From the NCBI GenBank assembly GCA_035620975.1, contig DASPFV010000290.1, positions 1 through 12,652 of the forward strand: a stretch of 12,652 nucleotides of DNA. The letters run 5' to 3'. Source of the stretch: DASPFV01 sp035620975 (GTDB taxonomy: Bacteria; Acidobacteriota; Vicinamibacteria; Vicinamibacterales; 2-12-FULL-66-21). Positions 1 through 7,126 of this stretch are shown piece by piece. Within the stretch, counting starts at the first letter, position 1. The number at the start of each line of letters is the position of its first letter. A program made the translations under genes and the position numbers. Below the pieces are notes generated by a model. That model was not told the DNA's origin and searched no databases. It saw only the letters and a list, made by a program, of their open reading frames with translations.

Positions 1-88
1 GAGGCCGCCCGCGGAGCGCGTAAAGCGCGTGGGGGTGGGGCCCCACGCGCATGAAGAAACTCCTGCGCCGTCGGTGAACACGGACTGA
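1..88 (+). CDS. rpsC: 30S ribosomal protein S3, C-terminal tail (partial, tentative)
   Basis: An open frame entering from the left edge (codons begin at base 2) ends at a TGA at 86-88, which overlaps the GAAGGTG ribosome-binding site of rplP. About 28 residues are visible, beginning RPPAERVKRV and ending in a polar tail SVNTD. S3 is the expected gene here, because rpsC directly precedes rplP in nearly all S10 operons and S3 tails are variable in length and sequence. Nothing in the visible residues is diagnostic, since the KH domains lie outside the window. The frame was chosen for its high third-position GC and close coupling to rplP. The competing frame, ending at a TGA at 52-54, has weaker codon bias but cannot be excluded. 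Confidence 0.4.
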   Translation, partial: RPPAERVKRVGVGPHAHEETPAPSVNTD

Positions 89-101
89 AGGTGATTGCAC
101 C

Positions 102-527
102 ATGTTGATGCCGAAGAAGGTCAAGTACCGGAAGCAGCAGCGCGGCCGGATGGCGGGAAAGGCCTGGCGCGGGTCCGACGTGTCGTTCGGCGACTACGGG
201 CTCAAGGCGCTGGAGCCGTGCTGGCTGACGGACCGGCAGATCGAGGCGGCTCGCGTCGCGATGACGCGGTTCATCAAGCGCGGCGGGAAGATCTGGATCC
301 GCGTGTTTCCCGACAAGCCCATCACGAAGAAGCCGCAGGAGACGCGCATGGGGAAGGGCAAGGGCGCACCGGAGCAGTGGGTCTGCGTGGTGCGGCCCGG
401 CCGCATTCTCTTCGAGATGGAAGGGATCAACGAGAGCGACGCGCGACAGGCGATGCGTCTGGCCGCCGCGAAGCTCCCGATCAGGACGAAGTTCGCCACG
501 CGCTTCGCGGAGGAGAAGGCGTCATGA
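102..527 (+). CDS. rplP: 50S ribosomal protein L16
   Basis: L16 is a large-subunit protein near the peptidyl-transferase centre and the A-site tRNA elbow. The 141-residue product has the family's usual length and its classic start MLMPKKVKYRKQQRGRM. The conserved middle follows (IWIRVFPDKPITKKPQETRM, then GKGKGAPEQWV around residues 83-93) and a C-terminal helix (AAAKLPIRTKF). A second ATG lies two codons downstream, but MLMPK is the common form of this family, so the first was taken. GAAGGTG at 87-93 sits 8 nt upstream. The TGA overlaps the ATG of rpmC (ATGA), the standard coupled arrangement of the S10 operon. Nothing is unusual. Confidence 0.98.
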   Translation: MLMPKKVKYRKQQRGRMAGKAWRGSDVSFGDYGLKALEPCWLTDRQIEAARVAMTRFIKRGGKIWIRVFPDKPITKKPQETRMGKGKGAPEQWVCVVRPGRILFEMEGINESDARQAMRLAAAKLPIRTKFATRFAEEKAS

Positions 528-715
528 AGGTGGCCGAGGTGCGCGATCTGGGCGAGGACGAGCTCCGCCAGCGCGTGAAGGATCTGGACGATCAGCTGTT
601 CCGCCTGCGGATCCAGAAGTCCATGGGGCAGCTCGAGGCGGCGCACAAGCTCAAGAGCATCCGCCGCGACCTCGCGCGGGTCAAGACGGTGCTGCGCGAG
701 AAGGAGTTGGCGTAA
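524..715 (+). CDS. rpmC: 50S ribosomal protein L29
   Basis: L29 is a small two-helix large-subunit protein beside the polypeptide exit tunnel, where it helps form the docking platform for nascent-chain factors. The 63-residue product begins MKVAEVRDLGEDELRQ. It has the two-helix hairpin (helix 1 about residues 10-33 with LRIQKSMGQLE at its end, helix 2 about 39-60 with IRRDLARVKTVLREKE). It starts within the last codon of rplP in an ATGA overlap, with GGAGGA at 509-514 as its ribosome-binding site inside rplP, so the two are probably translationally coupled. Length and sequence are typical for the family. Confidence 0.97.
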   Translation: MKVAEVRDLGEDELRQRVKDLDDQLFRLRIQKSMGQLEAAHKLKSIRRDLARVKTVLREKELA

Positions 716-970
716 ATGGCTACCAAGGCGGTCGTCACGGGCGTGGTCGTGAGCGACAGGATGGACAAGACCGTGAAGGTCGCCATCGAGCGGCAGGTCC
801 GGCACGGAGTCTACGGCAAGACGCAGCGGCGGACGTCGACCTTTCTCGCCCACGACGAGAAGAACGAGGCGAAGGTCGGGGATCGCGTGGCCATCACCGA
901 GGGCCGGCCGCTCAGCCGCCGCAAGCGCTGGGTCGTGACGAGCGTGGTCGAGAAGGCGAAGGAGATCTAG
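716..970 (+). CDS. rpsQ: 30S ribosomal protein S17
   Basis: S17 is an OB-fold primary-binding protein of the 30S body that contacts 16S rRNA helices 7 and 11. The 84-residue product shows the family's hallmarks: GVVVSDRMDKTVKV near the N-terminus, the positively charged loop with KTQRRTSTFLAHDEKN, and the signature GDRVAITEGRPLSRRKRW around residues 55-72. Its ATG directly follows the rpmC stop (TAAATG), with AAGGAG at 701-706 inside rpmC at normal spacing. This is the canonical rplP-rpmC-rpsQ trio. Confidence 0.98.
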   Translation: MATKAVVTGVVVSDRMDKTVKVAIERQVRHGVYGKTQRRTSTFLAHDEKNEAKVGDRVAITEGRPLSRRKRWVVTSVVEKAKEI

Positions 971-979
971 GAGGCATCC

Positions 980-1348
980 ATGATCCAGATGCGTTCCATC
1001 CTCGACGTCGCCGACAACTCCGGCGCGCGGAAGATCGCGGTCATCAACCCGATCGGCGGATCGACCGGCCGCTACGCCCGCCTGGGGGACATCATCACGG
1101 CTTCGGTGAAGGAAGCCGCCCCCGACTCGAACGTCAAGAAGGGGCAGGTCGTGAAGGCCGTGATCGTCCGCACGCGCAAGGAGCACCGCCGGCGGGACGG
1201 CAGCTACATCCGGTTCGATCGCAACGCCGCCGTGCTCGTGAACGACCAGAACGAGCCGATCGGCACGCGCGTGTTCGGGCCGGTCGCGCGCGAGCTGCGC
1301 GAGCGCAGGTTCATGAAGATCATCTCGCTGGCGCCAGAAGTGATCTAG
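980..1348 (+). CDS. rplN: 50S ribosomal protein L14
   Basis: L14 is a five-stranded beta-barrel protein on the subunit interface; it forms bridges to 16S rRNA helix 14 and is the docking site of the silencing factor RsfS. The 122-residue product has the exact family length and start MIQMRSILDVADNSGARK. The signature region with AVIVRTRKEHRRRDGS is at about residues 60-75, and the end is RRFMKIISLAPEVI. A strong AGGAGG at 969-974 overlaps the rpsQ stop codon and gives 5-nt spacing to the ATG. The 107-nt spacer that follows is the first long gap of the cluster. Confidence 0.98.
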   Translation: MIQMRSILDVADNSGARKIAVINPIGGSTGRYARLGDIITASVKEAAPDSNVKKGQVVKAVIVRTRKEHRRRDGSYIRFDRNAAVLVNDQNEPIGTRVFGPVARELRERRFMKIISLAPEVI

Positions 1349-1353
1349 CCGGG

Positions 1354-1449
1354 TTCCCGCTCCAGGGCGGCTCGCGGCGGAGTGCAGGGACGCGGGCCGC
1401 GGCGCGGGACGACGAGACCGGGGCTGGCGGGAAGCGGGAAGCGGGAAGC
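1354..1449. repeat. rplN-rplX spacer: GGGAAGC heptamer triplet with inverted partner
   Basis: Three perfect head-to-tail copies of GGGAAGC occupy 1429-1449, ending 6 nt before the rplX start codon. Just after the rplN stop, TTCCCGCT (1354-1361) is the exact complement of AGCGGGAA (1433-1440), so the transcript could form an 8-bp stem closing the whole spacer. The last heptamer also supplies GGGAAG at the ribosome-binding position of rplX, which lacks a better Shine-Dalgarno sequence. The repeats are read directly; the RNA pairing and the ribosome-binding role are inference. Confidence 0.7.
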
Positions 1450-1455
1450 TGAGAC

Positions 1456-1788
1456 ATGTCCAGACTAGCAACGTCAATCCGCCGGAACGACAACGTGATC
1501 GTCATGACCGGCAAGGACCGTGGCAAGCGCGGCCGCGTGCTGAAGGTGCTGCCCGAGAAGAACCGCCTCATCGTCGAGGGTGTGAACTTCATCAAACGGC
1601 ACACCAAGCCCAACCCGCAGCGCGGCGTGAAGGGCGGGCTCGTCGAGCGCGAGGCGCCGCTGCACGCCTCGAACGTGCAGCTCGTGTGCCCGGAGTGCGG
1701 CAGGCCCACGCGACTGGGCCGGCGCGTGCTCGGCGACGGACGCAAGGTCCGCATCTGCCGGAAGTGCGAGGGAGTGGTAGACAAATGA
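1456..1788 (+). CDS. rplX: 50S ribosomal protein L24
   Basis: L24 is an assembly-initiator protein that binds the 5' end of 23S rRNA and lies near the exit tunnel. The 110-residue product carries the KOW motif at about residues 11-40 (VIVMTGKDRGKRGRVLKVLP), then GVNFIKRHTKPNPQ and the GGLVEREAPLHASNV segment. A C-terminal extension holds two CxxC pairs (C78/C81 and C101/C104) around CGRPTR, a possible zinc knuckle found in many bacterial L24 proteins but absent from E. coli. The ATG lies in a GCTGAGACATG context right after the heptamer repeats. The TGA overlaps the rplE ATG by 4 nt. Confidence 0.97.
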   Translation: MSRLATSIRRNDNVIVMTGKDRGKRGRVLKVLPEKNRLIVEGVNFIKRHTKPNPQRGVKGGLVEREAPLHASNVQLVCPECGRPTRLGRRVLGDGRKVRICRKCEGVVDK

Positions 1789-2327
1789 GCCGGCTGAGGG
1801 AGCGGTACGAGAAGGACGTCGTGCCTGCGCTCCGCAAGGAGTTCGGGTACAGCAACGTGATGGCGATCCCCAGGGTCCAGAAGGTAGTCGTCAACATGGG
1901 GCTCGGCGACGCCACCCAGAACGCCAAGATCATCGACGCGGGGGTCGACGAGGTGGCCCGCATCACGGGGCAGAAGCCGGTCGTCACGCGGGCGAAGAAA
2001 TCGATCGCGCAGTTCAAGGTCCGGAAAGGCATGCCCATCGGCACGATGGTGACCCTGCGCGGCGAGCGGATGTGGGAGTTCCTGGATCGGCTCGTCTCGG
2101 TGGCCCTCCCCCGTGTCCGCGACTTCCGCGGCGTCTCGCCGCGGGGGTTCGACGGCCGGGGCAACTACACGCTGGGGCTGAAGGATCAGCTGCTCTTCCC
2201 CGAGATCGATTACATGAAGGTCGACAAGGCGCGTGGCATGAACATCTCGGTCGTGACCACCGCCAAGACCGATCAGGAGTCCCGGAAGCTGCTGCAGCTG
2301 CTGGGCATGCCGTTCCGGAACCAATAG
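1785..2327 (+). CDS. rplE: 50S ribosomal protein L5
   Basis: L5 binds 5S rRNA with L18 and contacts the P-site tRNA from the central protuberance. The 180-residue product matches the usual length. It begins MSRLRERYEKDVVPALRKEF and contains VQKVVVNMGLGDATQNAK, GQKPVVTRAKKSIAQFKVRKG and the segment RVRDFRGVSPRGFDGRGNYT. The ATG forms an ATGA overlap with the rplX stop. An upstream in-frame extension inside rplX exists but reads the rplX Cys-rich end in another frame and has no L5 similarity. GAGGGAG at 1768-1774 is the likely ribosome-binding site. Confidence 0.98.
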   Translation: MSRLRERYEKDVVPALRKEFGYSNVMAIPRVQKVVVNMGLGDATQNAKIIDAGVDEVARITGQKPVVTRAKKSIAQFKVRKGMPIGTMVTLRGERMWEFLDRLVSVALPRVRDFRGVSPRGFDGRGNYTLGLKDQLLFPEIDYMKVDKARGMNISVVTTAKTDQESRKLLQLLGMPFRNQ

Positions 2328-2345
2328 GCGCGCAGAGGACGCACG

Positions 2346-2531
2346 ATGGCCACGACTGCCAAGATCGCGAAGGAAACGAAACCCCCGAAGTTCAGGATCC
2401 GGCTGCGCAACCGCTGCCAGCGGTGCGGGCGGCCGCGCGGCTTCCTGCGGAAGTTCTCGCTCTGCCGGCTCTGCTTCCGCAAGCTGGCGCTCGAGGGGGA
2501 CATTGCCGGAGTCACGAAGAGCAGCTGGTGA
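2346..2531 (+). CDS. rpsN: 30S ribosomal protein S14, zinc-binding type Z
   Basis: S14 is a late-assembling protein of the 30S head. This is the short 61-residue zinc-binding form (also written rpsZ). Cysteines C24, C27, C40 and C43 form the CQRC and CRLC pairs that hold a structural zinc, and the protein ends in GVTKSSW, the common tail of this form. AGAGGA at 2334-2339 precedes the ATG by 6 nt. Gene position between rplE and rpsH is canonical. The zinc-independent long form (about 100 residues) is not in this window. Confidence 0.97.
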   Translation: MATTAKIAKETKPPKFRIRLRNRCQRCGRPRGFLRKFSLCRLCFRKLALEGDIAGVTKSSW

Positions 2532-2539
2532 GCAGCCTT

Positions 2540-2700
2540 CGGCGGCCAGGTCCCACGCGTCGCGAGGCCGCCGGGCCCCTGGCTCGAACCGGCCAGCGGT
2601 GGCGCGAGCGTCCGCGCGGGAAGCTGCGAACCGGACGCAGGAGGCGGGACCTGGAAGCGTGAAGCTGGAAGCGTGAAGCGTGAAGCTGGAAGCTGGAACA
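2540..2700. repeat. rpsN-rpsH spacer: heptamer array with competing inverted repeats
   Basis: This 183-nt spacer ends in six perfect heptamers of the form KGAAGCK (2653-2694: GGAAGCG, TGAAGCT, GGAAGCG, TGAAGCG, TGAAGCT, GGAAGCT) plus a partial GGAACA, just upstream of rpsH. Two inverted repeats are visible. CGGCGGCC (2540-2547) pairs with GGCCGCCG (2566-2573) across an 18-nt loop. CCAGGTCCC (2546-2554) is the perfect 9-nt complement of GGGACCTGG (2646-2654). The two stems share bases, so they would be alternative folds. No T-tract follows either, so a classical terminator is not supported. Confidence 0.7.
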
Positions 2701-2714
2701 GAGAGCCAAGAGAT

Positions 2715-3119
2715 ATGACCGATCCGATTGCCGACATGCTGTCCCGGATTCGCAACGCGACGATCGCGCGCCACGCGCGCGTCGACATGCCGTCGTCGCG
2801 GCTGAAGGTCGAGATCGCGCGCATCCTCGAAAGCGAGGGCTACATCCAGGGTTTCAAGGTTCAGGACGCCCAGGCCGGCGAACGCCCGCAGGCGCAGCTG
2901 CGGCTGTTCCTGAAATACGGCCCGCGCGGTGAGCGCGTGATCACGGGGCTCGAGCGCGTCAGCCGGCCCGGCCGCCGCGTCTATTTCGGGCGCGACGAGG
3001 TGCCCGACGTGCTCGCGGGCCTGGGCACGAGCATCCTGACCACCTCGCGCGGCGTCATGACGGGCCGCGACGCGGTCAAGGTCGGCGTCGGCGGCGAGGT
3101 CCTCTGCAACGTGTGGTAA
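2715..3119 (+). CDS. rpsH: 30S ribosomal protein S8
   Basis: S8 is a primary 16S rRNA-binding protein (helix 21) of the 30S platform; in E. coli it represses the spc operon by binding mRNA near rplE. The 134-residue product begins MTDPIADMLSRIRNA, the highly conserved S8 start. It ends with the RNA-binding signature TTSRGVMTGRDAVKVGVGGEVLCNVW. The frame stays open 42 nt upstream through the heptamer repeats, but that extension (KREAGSWNREP) is repeat-derived and the family starts at MTDPIADML. The ribosome-binding site is weak, lying in the degenerate end of the repeat array. S8 autoregulation is possible, but the site is not identified here. Confidence 0.97.
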   Translation: MTDPIADMLSRIRNATIARHARVDMPSSRLKVEIARILESEGYIQGFKVQDAQAGERPQAQLRLFLKYGPRGERVITGLERVSRPGRRVYFGRDEVPDVLAGLGTSILTTSRGVMTGRDAVKVGVGGEVLCNVW

Positions 3120-3125
3120 TCCCTC

Positions 3126-3190
3126 TTCCAGCTTCCGGCGGCCAGCTCCGACGACGCGCCGGCTGGACCTTGCGGGAAGCTGAAAGCTGG
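3126..3190. repeat. rpsH-rplF spacer: inverted GGAAGCT-type repeat, nested hairpin
   Basis: Directly after rpsH, CAGCTTCC (3129-3136) is the exact complement of GGAAGCTG (3175-3182), and an inner stem is possible between CCAGC and GCTGG around 3142-3165. The left arm (3126-3149) matches the start of the rpsD-rpoA spacer (10538-10561) at 23 of 24 positions, so this is a dispersed repeat and not a one-off hairpin. A second copy of the motif, AAAGCTGG, closes the right side just before the rplF ribosome-binding site. No T-tract follows. Confidence 0.65.
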
Positions 3191-3206
3191 CAAGTTCGAG
3201 GCAATC

Positions 3207-3746
3207 ATGTCACGTATCGGCAAGAAGCCCATTCCGATCCCGAAAGGCGTCAAGATCGACGTCCAGCCCGGTGCCGTCGAGGTGCAGGGGCCGAAAGGCA
3301 AGCTGCGGCAGATGCTGCCGGCGGGCATCGGCTTCGAGGTGAACGGCGACGAGCTGCAGGCGCGGACGCTGCGGGAGGACCCGGCGCTCGGGAAGTTCCA
3401 CGGCCTGGCGCGCAGCCTGGTGGCGAACGCCGTCCGCGGCGTCACCGAGGGCTTCCGGAAGGACCTCGACATCGTCGGCGTCGGCTACCGTGCGGAGCTG
3501 AAGGGCAAGCAGGTGGTCTTCGCGCTCGGCTACTCGCATCCGATCGTCTTCGACATCCCGCAGGGGATCGACGTGGCCATCGACAGGCAGACGCACATCA
3601 CGGTGACCGGGATCGATCGGCAGCAGGTCGGTCAGGTGGCGGCCAACATCCGTCGCCTCCGCAAGCCGGATCCCTACAAGCAGAAGGGTGTCCGCTACAC
3701 GGGCGAAGTGCTGAAGAAGAAGGCCGGGAAGACGGGGGCGAAGTGA
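3207..3746 (+). CDS. rplF: 50S ribosomal protein L6
   Basis: L6 consists of two homologous alpha/beta domains and sits at the base of the L7/L12 stalk near the sarcin-ricin loop. The 179-residue product begins MSRIGKKPIPIPKGVKID. The first domain runs to about residue 80 and the second from about 85 (DIVGVGYRAELKGKQVVF). The L6 signature PDPYKQKGVRYTGE lies near residues 152-165, followed by a basic tail with KKKAGKTGAK. GAGG at 3198-3201 is the ribosome-binding site. Length and sequence are typical. Confidence 0.98.
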   Translation: MSRIGKKPIPIPKGVKIDVQPGAVEVQGPKGKLRQMLPAGIGFEVNGDELQARTLREDPALGKFHGLARSLVANAVRGVTEGFRKDLDIVGVGYRAELKGKQVVFALGYSHPIVFDIPQGIDVAIDRQTHITVTGIDRQQVGQVAANIRRLRKPDPYKQKGVRYTGEVLKKKAGKTGAK

Positions 3747-3753
3747 GCGACCG

Positions 3754-3801
3754 GCTTCCACCGACGCACGGGACGCCGCGGCTGGAAGCTGGCAGGTGGA
3801 A
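3754..3801. repeat. rplF-rplR spacer: short inverted GGAAGCT repeat
   Basis: GCTTCCA at 3754-3760, starting 7 nt after the rplF stop, is complementary to TGGAAGC at 3783-3789. TTCCACC (3756-3762) alternatively pairs with GGTGGAA (3795-3801), which overlaps the probable ribosome-binding site of rplR. The layout (inverted copy after the stop, forward copy before the next start) repeats that of the rpsH-rplF and rpsD-rpoA spacers. Individually these 7-nt pairings are weak evidence in GC-rich DNA; the recurrence is what makes them notable. Confidence 0.5.
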
Positions 3802-3810
3802 TCGACGATC

Positions 3811-4185
3811 ATGAAGATCAACACCAAGAAGGATCGCCGGCAGCGCATCGCGCTGCGGCAGCGCAAGCGGATCGCGGGCACCGCCGAGCGGCCCCGCCTC
3901 CGGGTGTTCCGCAGCGAATCCCACATCTACGCGCAAGTGATCGACGACACGAGCGGCACGACCCTCGTCTCGGCCGCGAGCACCGAACCGGCGCTCAAGC
4001 CGCAGCTCTCCGGCCCCGCGCGGCCCGGGAACAGGGCGGGCGCGCAGGTGCTCGGGAAGGCGATTGCCGATCGGCTGATCGGGAAGGGCATCCGGCGTGT
4101 GGTCTTCGACCGCGGCGGCTACCTCTACCACGGCCGCATCCGTGCCGTGGCCGAGGCCGCGCGTGAAGCCGGGCTGGAGTTCTAG
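3811..4185 (+). CDS. rplR: 50S ribosomal protein L18
   Basis: L18 binds 5S rRNA and with L5 anchors it in the central protuberance. The 124-residue product has the basic N-terminal stretch KKDRRQRIALRQRKRIAGT, the conserved RPRLRVFRSESHIYAQVIDD, and the C-terminal GKGIRRVVFDRGGYLYHGRIRAVAEAAREAGLEF typical of L18. A GTG five codons upstream (3796) is in frame, but it lies inside the presumed ribosome-binding region (GGTGGA, 3795-3800) and adds residues foreign to the family, so the ATG was chosen. The protein ends normally; the 298-nt spacer that follows is the longest gap in the window. Confidence 0.96.
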   Translation: MKINTKKDRRQRIALRQRKRIAGTAERPRLRVFRSESHIYAQVIDDTSGTTLVSAASTEPALKPQLSGPARPGNRAGAQVLGKAIADRLIGKGIRRVVFDRGGYLYHGRIRAVAEAAREAGLEF

Positions 4186-4206
4186 CGCGGCTGCGCCTGA
4201 GACCAT

Positions 4207-4221
4207 CGAGGCTCCGCCTCG
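4207..4221. other. Short GC hairpin downstream of rplR
   Basis: CGAGGC, a TCC loop, then GCCTCG form a perfect 6-bp stem 21 nt after the rplR stop, immediately before the large palindromic element. No run of T follows, so it is terminator-like only in its stem. It may be chance in GC-rich DNA, or part of the processing or protective structure at the rplR 3' end. Confidence 0.4.
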
Positions 4222-4224
4222 CTG

Positions 4225-4384
4225 GTGTCCTGACCGGGTGGATCGTGGCATAAGTCCCGGAGCGCGGCGCCCGCATGGCAAGGCGTGAGGAGCGCGCAAA
4301 TCGGGAATTTGTAAGCGACGAGCAACGCAGCCAGGCGGGATGCCCCGCCCGGGAGTTATGTCACGAACCACGCGGTCAGGACAC
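4225..4384. repeat. 160-nt near-palindromic MITE-like element between rplR and rpsE
   Basis: The outer 36 nt at each end are inverted copies of each other: 4225-4260 begins GTGTCCTGACCG and its partner 4349-4384 ends CGGTCAGGACAC. They match at 32 of 36 positions. Symmetry continues inward with gaps and closes at CAAAT...ATTTG (4297-4311), which lies exactly at the centre. The element encodes no protein. Similarity of the arms ends abruptly at GTGTCC on both sides, as for a discrete inserted unit, but no convincing target-site duplication longer than two bases is visible. A miniature inverted-repeat element or a large REP-like unit is the best reading. Transcribed, it would form a very long hairpin within the spc mRNA. 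Confidence 0.75.
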
Positions 4385-4406
4385 TGGATGGCATCGTTTG
4401 ATAACG

Positions 4407-4465
4407 CCGCGCTGACGCGCGGTCTTGACCCTGAACTTGATCGAGAGCACAGATTCTGAGGGTCA
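4407..4465. other. rpsE leader: tetraloop hairpin and distant inverted heptad
   Basis: CCGCGC-TGAC-GCGCGG (4407-4422) is a perfect 6-bp stem with a 4-nt loop. Just after it, TGACCCT (4426-4432) is complementary to AGGGTCA (4459-4465), which lies shortly upstream of the rpsE ribosome-binding site. TTGACC at 4425-4430 looks like a -35 box, but no acceptable -10 box lies 16-18 nt downstream, so a promoter is not called. The rest of the region between the palindromic element and rpsE shows nothing further. Confidence 0.4.
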
Positions 4466-4483
4466 GATCTCCAGGAAGAACAC

Positions 4484-5011
4484 ATGAAGGAAACGCGAGA
4501 GAAGATCGACCCGTCGCAGCTCGACCTGAAGGATACGGTCGTCAACATCAGCCGTGTCACGAAGGTCGTCAAGGGAGGCAAGAACCTCAGCTTCAGCGCC
4601 CTCGTCGTCGTTGGCGACGGCCAGGGAGTCGTCGGTTTCGGCGTCGGAAAGGCCAAGGAAGTGCCCTCGGCGATCAAGAAGGGCATCGAAGCGGCGAAGA
4701 AGGCGCTGATTCGAGTGCCATTGGCAGGCACGACCGTGCCGCATCCCGTGCTGGGACGGTTCGGCGCCGGGCAGGTGCTGCTGAAGCCGGCGCCCGACGG
4801 CACCGGCATCATCGCCGGCGGAGCGGTCCGGGCCGTCGTGGAGTCGGCCGGAATTCAGAACGTGCTGACCAAGTCGATCGGGTCGGCCAATTCGCACAAC
4901 GTCGTGCGCGCGACGTTCGCGGGCCTGCGCGATCTCAAGGACCCGAAGCTCGTCCGCCGGCTGCGTGGCAAGGACGAGGTGGACGAGGCGGCACCAGCCC
5001 AGGGCGCGTAG
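4484..5011 (+). CDS. rpsE: 30S ribosomal protein S5
   Basis: S5 lies at the mRNA entry channel with S3 and S4 and influences decoding fidelity; spectinomycin resistance maps to its N-terminal loop. The 175-residue product has the double-stranded RNA-binding-like N-terminal domain (VVNISRVTKVVKGGKNLSFSALVVVGDGQGVVGFGVGKAKEVP, about residues 20-62). The C-terminal domain contains AGGAVRAVVESAGI and the conserved LTKSIGSANSHNVVRAT. AGGAAG at 4473-4478 precedes the ATG. It is separated from rplR by the palindromic element, whereas these two genes are normally almost adjacent. The Ala-rich end (EAAPAQGA) is slightly longer than in E. coli. Confidence 0.97.
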   Translation: MKETREKIDPSQLDLKDTVVNISRVTKVVKGGKNLSFSALVVVGDGQGVVGFGVGKAKEVPSAIKKGIEAAKKALIRVPLAGTTVPHPVLGRFGAGQVLLKPAPDGTGIIAGGAVRAVVESAGIQNVLTKSIGSANSHNVVRATFAGLRDLKDPKLVRRLRGKDEVDEAAPAQGA

Positions 5012-5072
5012 GCGAAGGCCTGTGTGCCGGCCGCCGGTCCGGGACGCGGTCGGCGTGCGGCGGAGTAGAGCG

Positions 5073-5252
5073 ATGGCGAAGACAGTCAGGGTGAAGCTGG
5101 TCCGGAGCACGATCGGCTTCGACAAAAAGCAGGCAAAGGTCGTCACGGGCATGGGGCTGCGGCGCCTCGGCCACACGGTGGAGCTGCCGGACACGCCGGC
5201 GACGCGAGGGATGATCCACAAGGTGCGGCACCTCGTCGAGGTGGAGAACTAG
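5073..5252 (+). CDS. rpmD: 50S ribosomal protein L30
   Basis: L30 is a small large-subunit protein that binds 23S rRNA domain II. The 59-residue product reads MAKTVRVKLVRSTIGFDKKQ at its start, contains the conserved GLRRLGHTVELPDTPATRGMI and ends in HLVEVEN, all typical of L30. The reading frame is open for 36 codons further upstream, but that part is Arg-rich and overlaps rpsE; the ATG with GGAG at 5062-5065 is the correct start. CCGCCG (5031-5036) and CGGCGG (5058-5063) in the spacer could pair and partly cover that site. The stop is 2 nt before the rplO ATG. Confidence 0.96.
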   Translation: MAKTVRVKLVRSTIGFDKKQAKVVTGMGLRRLGHTVELPDTPATRGMIHKVRHLVEVEN

Positions 5253-5254
5253 CC

Positions 5255-5698
5255 ATGAGTCTGAGCAATCTGCGTCCGGCAGAGGGTGCCACCCATGCGA
5301 AGAAGCGCGTAGGCCGCGGCCAGGGCTCCGGCAACGGCAAGACGGCGGGCCGCGGGCACAAGGGCGCCAAGTCGCGTTCCGGCTTCAAGCGCAAGCGCGG
5401 GTTCGAGGGCGGCCAGATGCCGCTGCACCGCCGGGTGCCCAAGCGCGGCTTCCACAACCCGTTCCGCGAAGTCTACGAGGTCGTCAACCTCGATACGCTC
5501 GCCGAGCGCTTCGATGGGGGCGTGGAGATCACGCCAGAAGTGCTCCGCGACCATGGCCTGGTCAACCGGACGACGGCAGTGAAGATCCTGGCCCGAGGCG
5601 ACGTCGGAAAGGCGCTGACCGTCCGGGCGCACAAGTTCAGCGGCAAGGCGGCGGAGAAGATCGCCGCGGCCGGCGGCCGGGCAGAGGTACTGGCGTAG
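5255..5698 (+). CDS. rplO: 50S ribosomal protein L15
   Basis: L15 is an early assembly protein whose extended basic N-terminus threads into 23S rRNA. The 147-residue product has the Gly/Arg/Lys-rich start (RVGRGQGSGNGKTAGRGHKG, about residues 18-37), the conserved GFEGGQMPLHRRVPKRGF, and the globular C-terminal fold ending KFSGKAAEKIAAAGGRAEVL. The ATG follows the rpmD TAG after two bases, with GGAG inside rpmD as ribosome-binding site. The order rpmD-rplO-secY is the canonical end of the spc segment. Confidence 0.98.
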   Translation: MSLSNLRPAEGATHAKKRVGRGQGSGNGKTAGRGHKGAKSRSGFKRKRGFEGGQMPLHRRVPKRGFHNPFREVYEVVNLDTLAERFDGGVEITPEVLRDHGLVNRTTAVKILARGDVGKALTVRAHKFSGKAAEKIAAAGGRAEVLA

Positions 5699-5731
5699 CG
5701 GCCCGCGGATCCGGGAACCAACGAGAACCAT

Positions 5732-7126
<1,395 letters not shown>

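Noticed and set aside
1..54. Alternative frame for the rpsC tail ending in the TGA at 52-54
   Set aside because: Its third-position GC is lower than in the competing frame and it would leave a 47-nt gap before rplP. It remains possible, which is why the rpsC call has low confidence.
194..2774. Two long - strand open frames opposite rplP to rpsH (427 and 484 codons)
   Set aside because: Both run antisense through several conserved ribosomal genes and their spacers, and they include translated heptamer repeats (LPASRF-like strings). They are artefacts of high GC content.
3796..3810. Alternative GTG start for rplR five codons upstream
   Set aside because: It overlaps the probable ribosome-binding site GGTGGA, and the added residues (MESTI) have no counterpart in L18 proteins.
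4425..4457. Possible promoter for rpsE (TTGACC as -35)
   Set aside because: No -10 box resembling TATAAT lies at 16-18 nt spacing; candidates such as CACAGA and CAGATT are poor. The rpsE transcript most likely comes from upstream.
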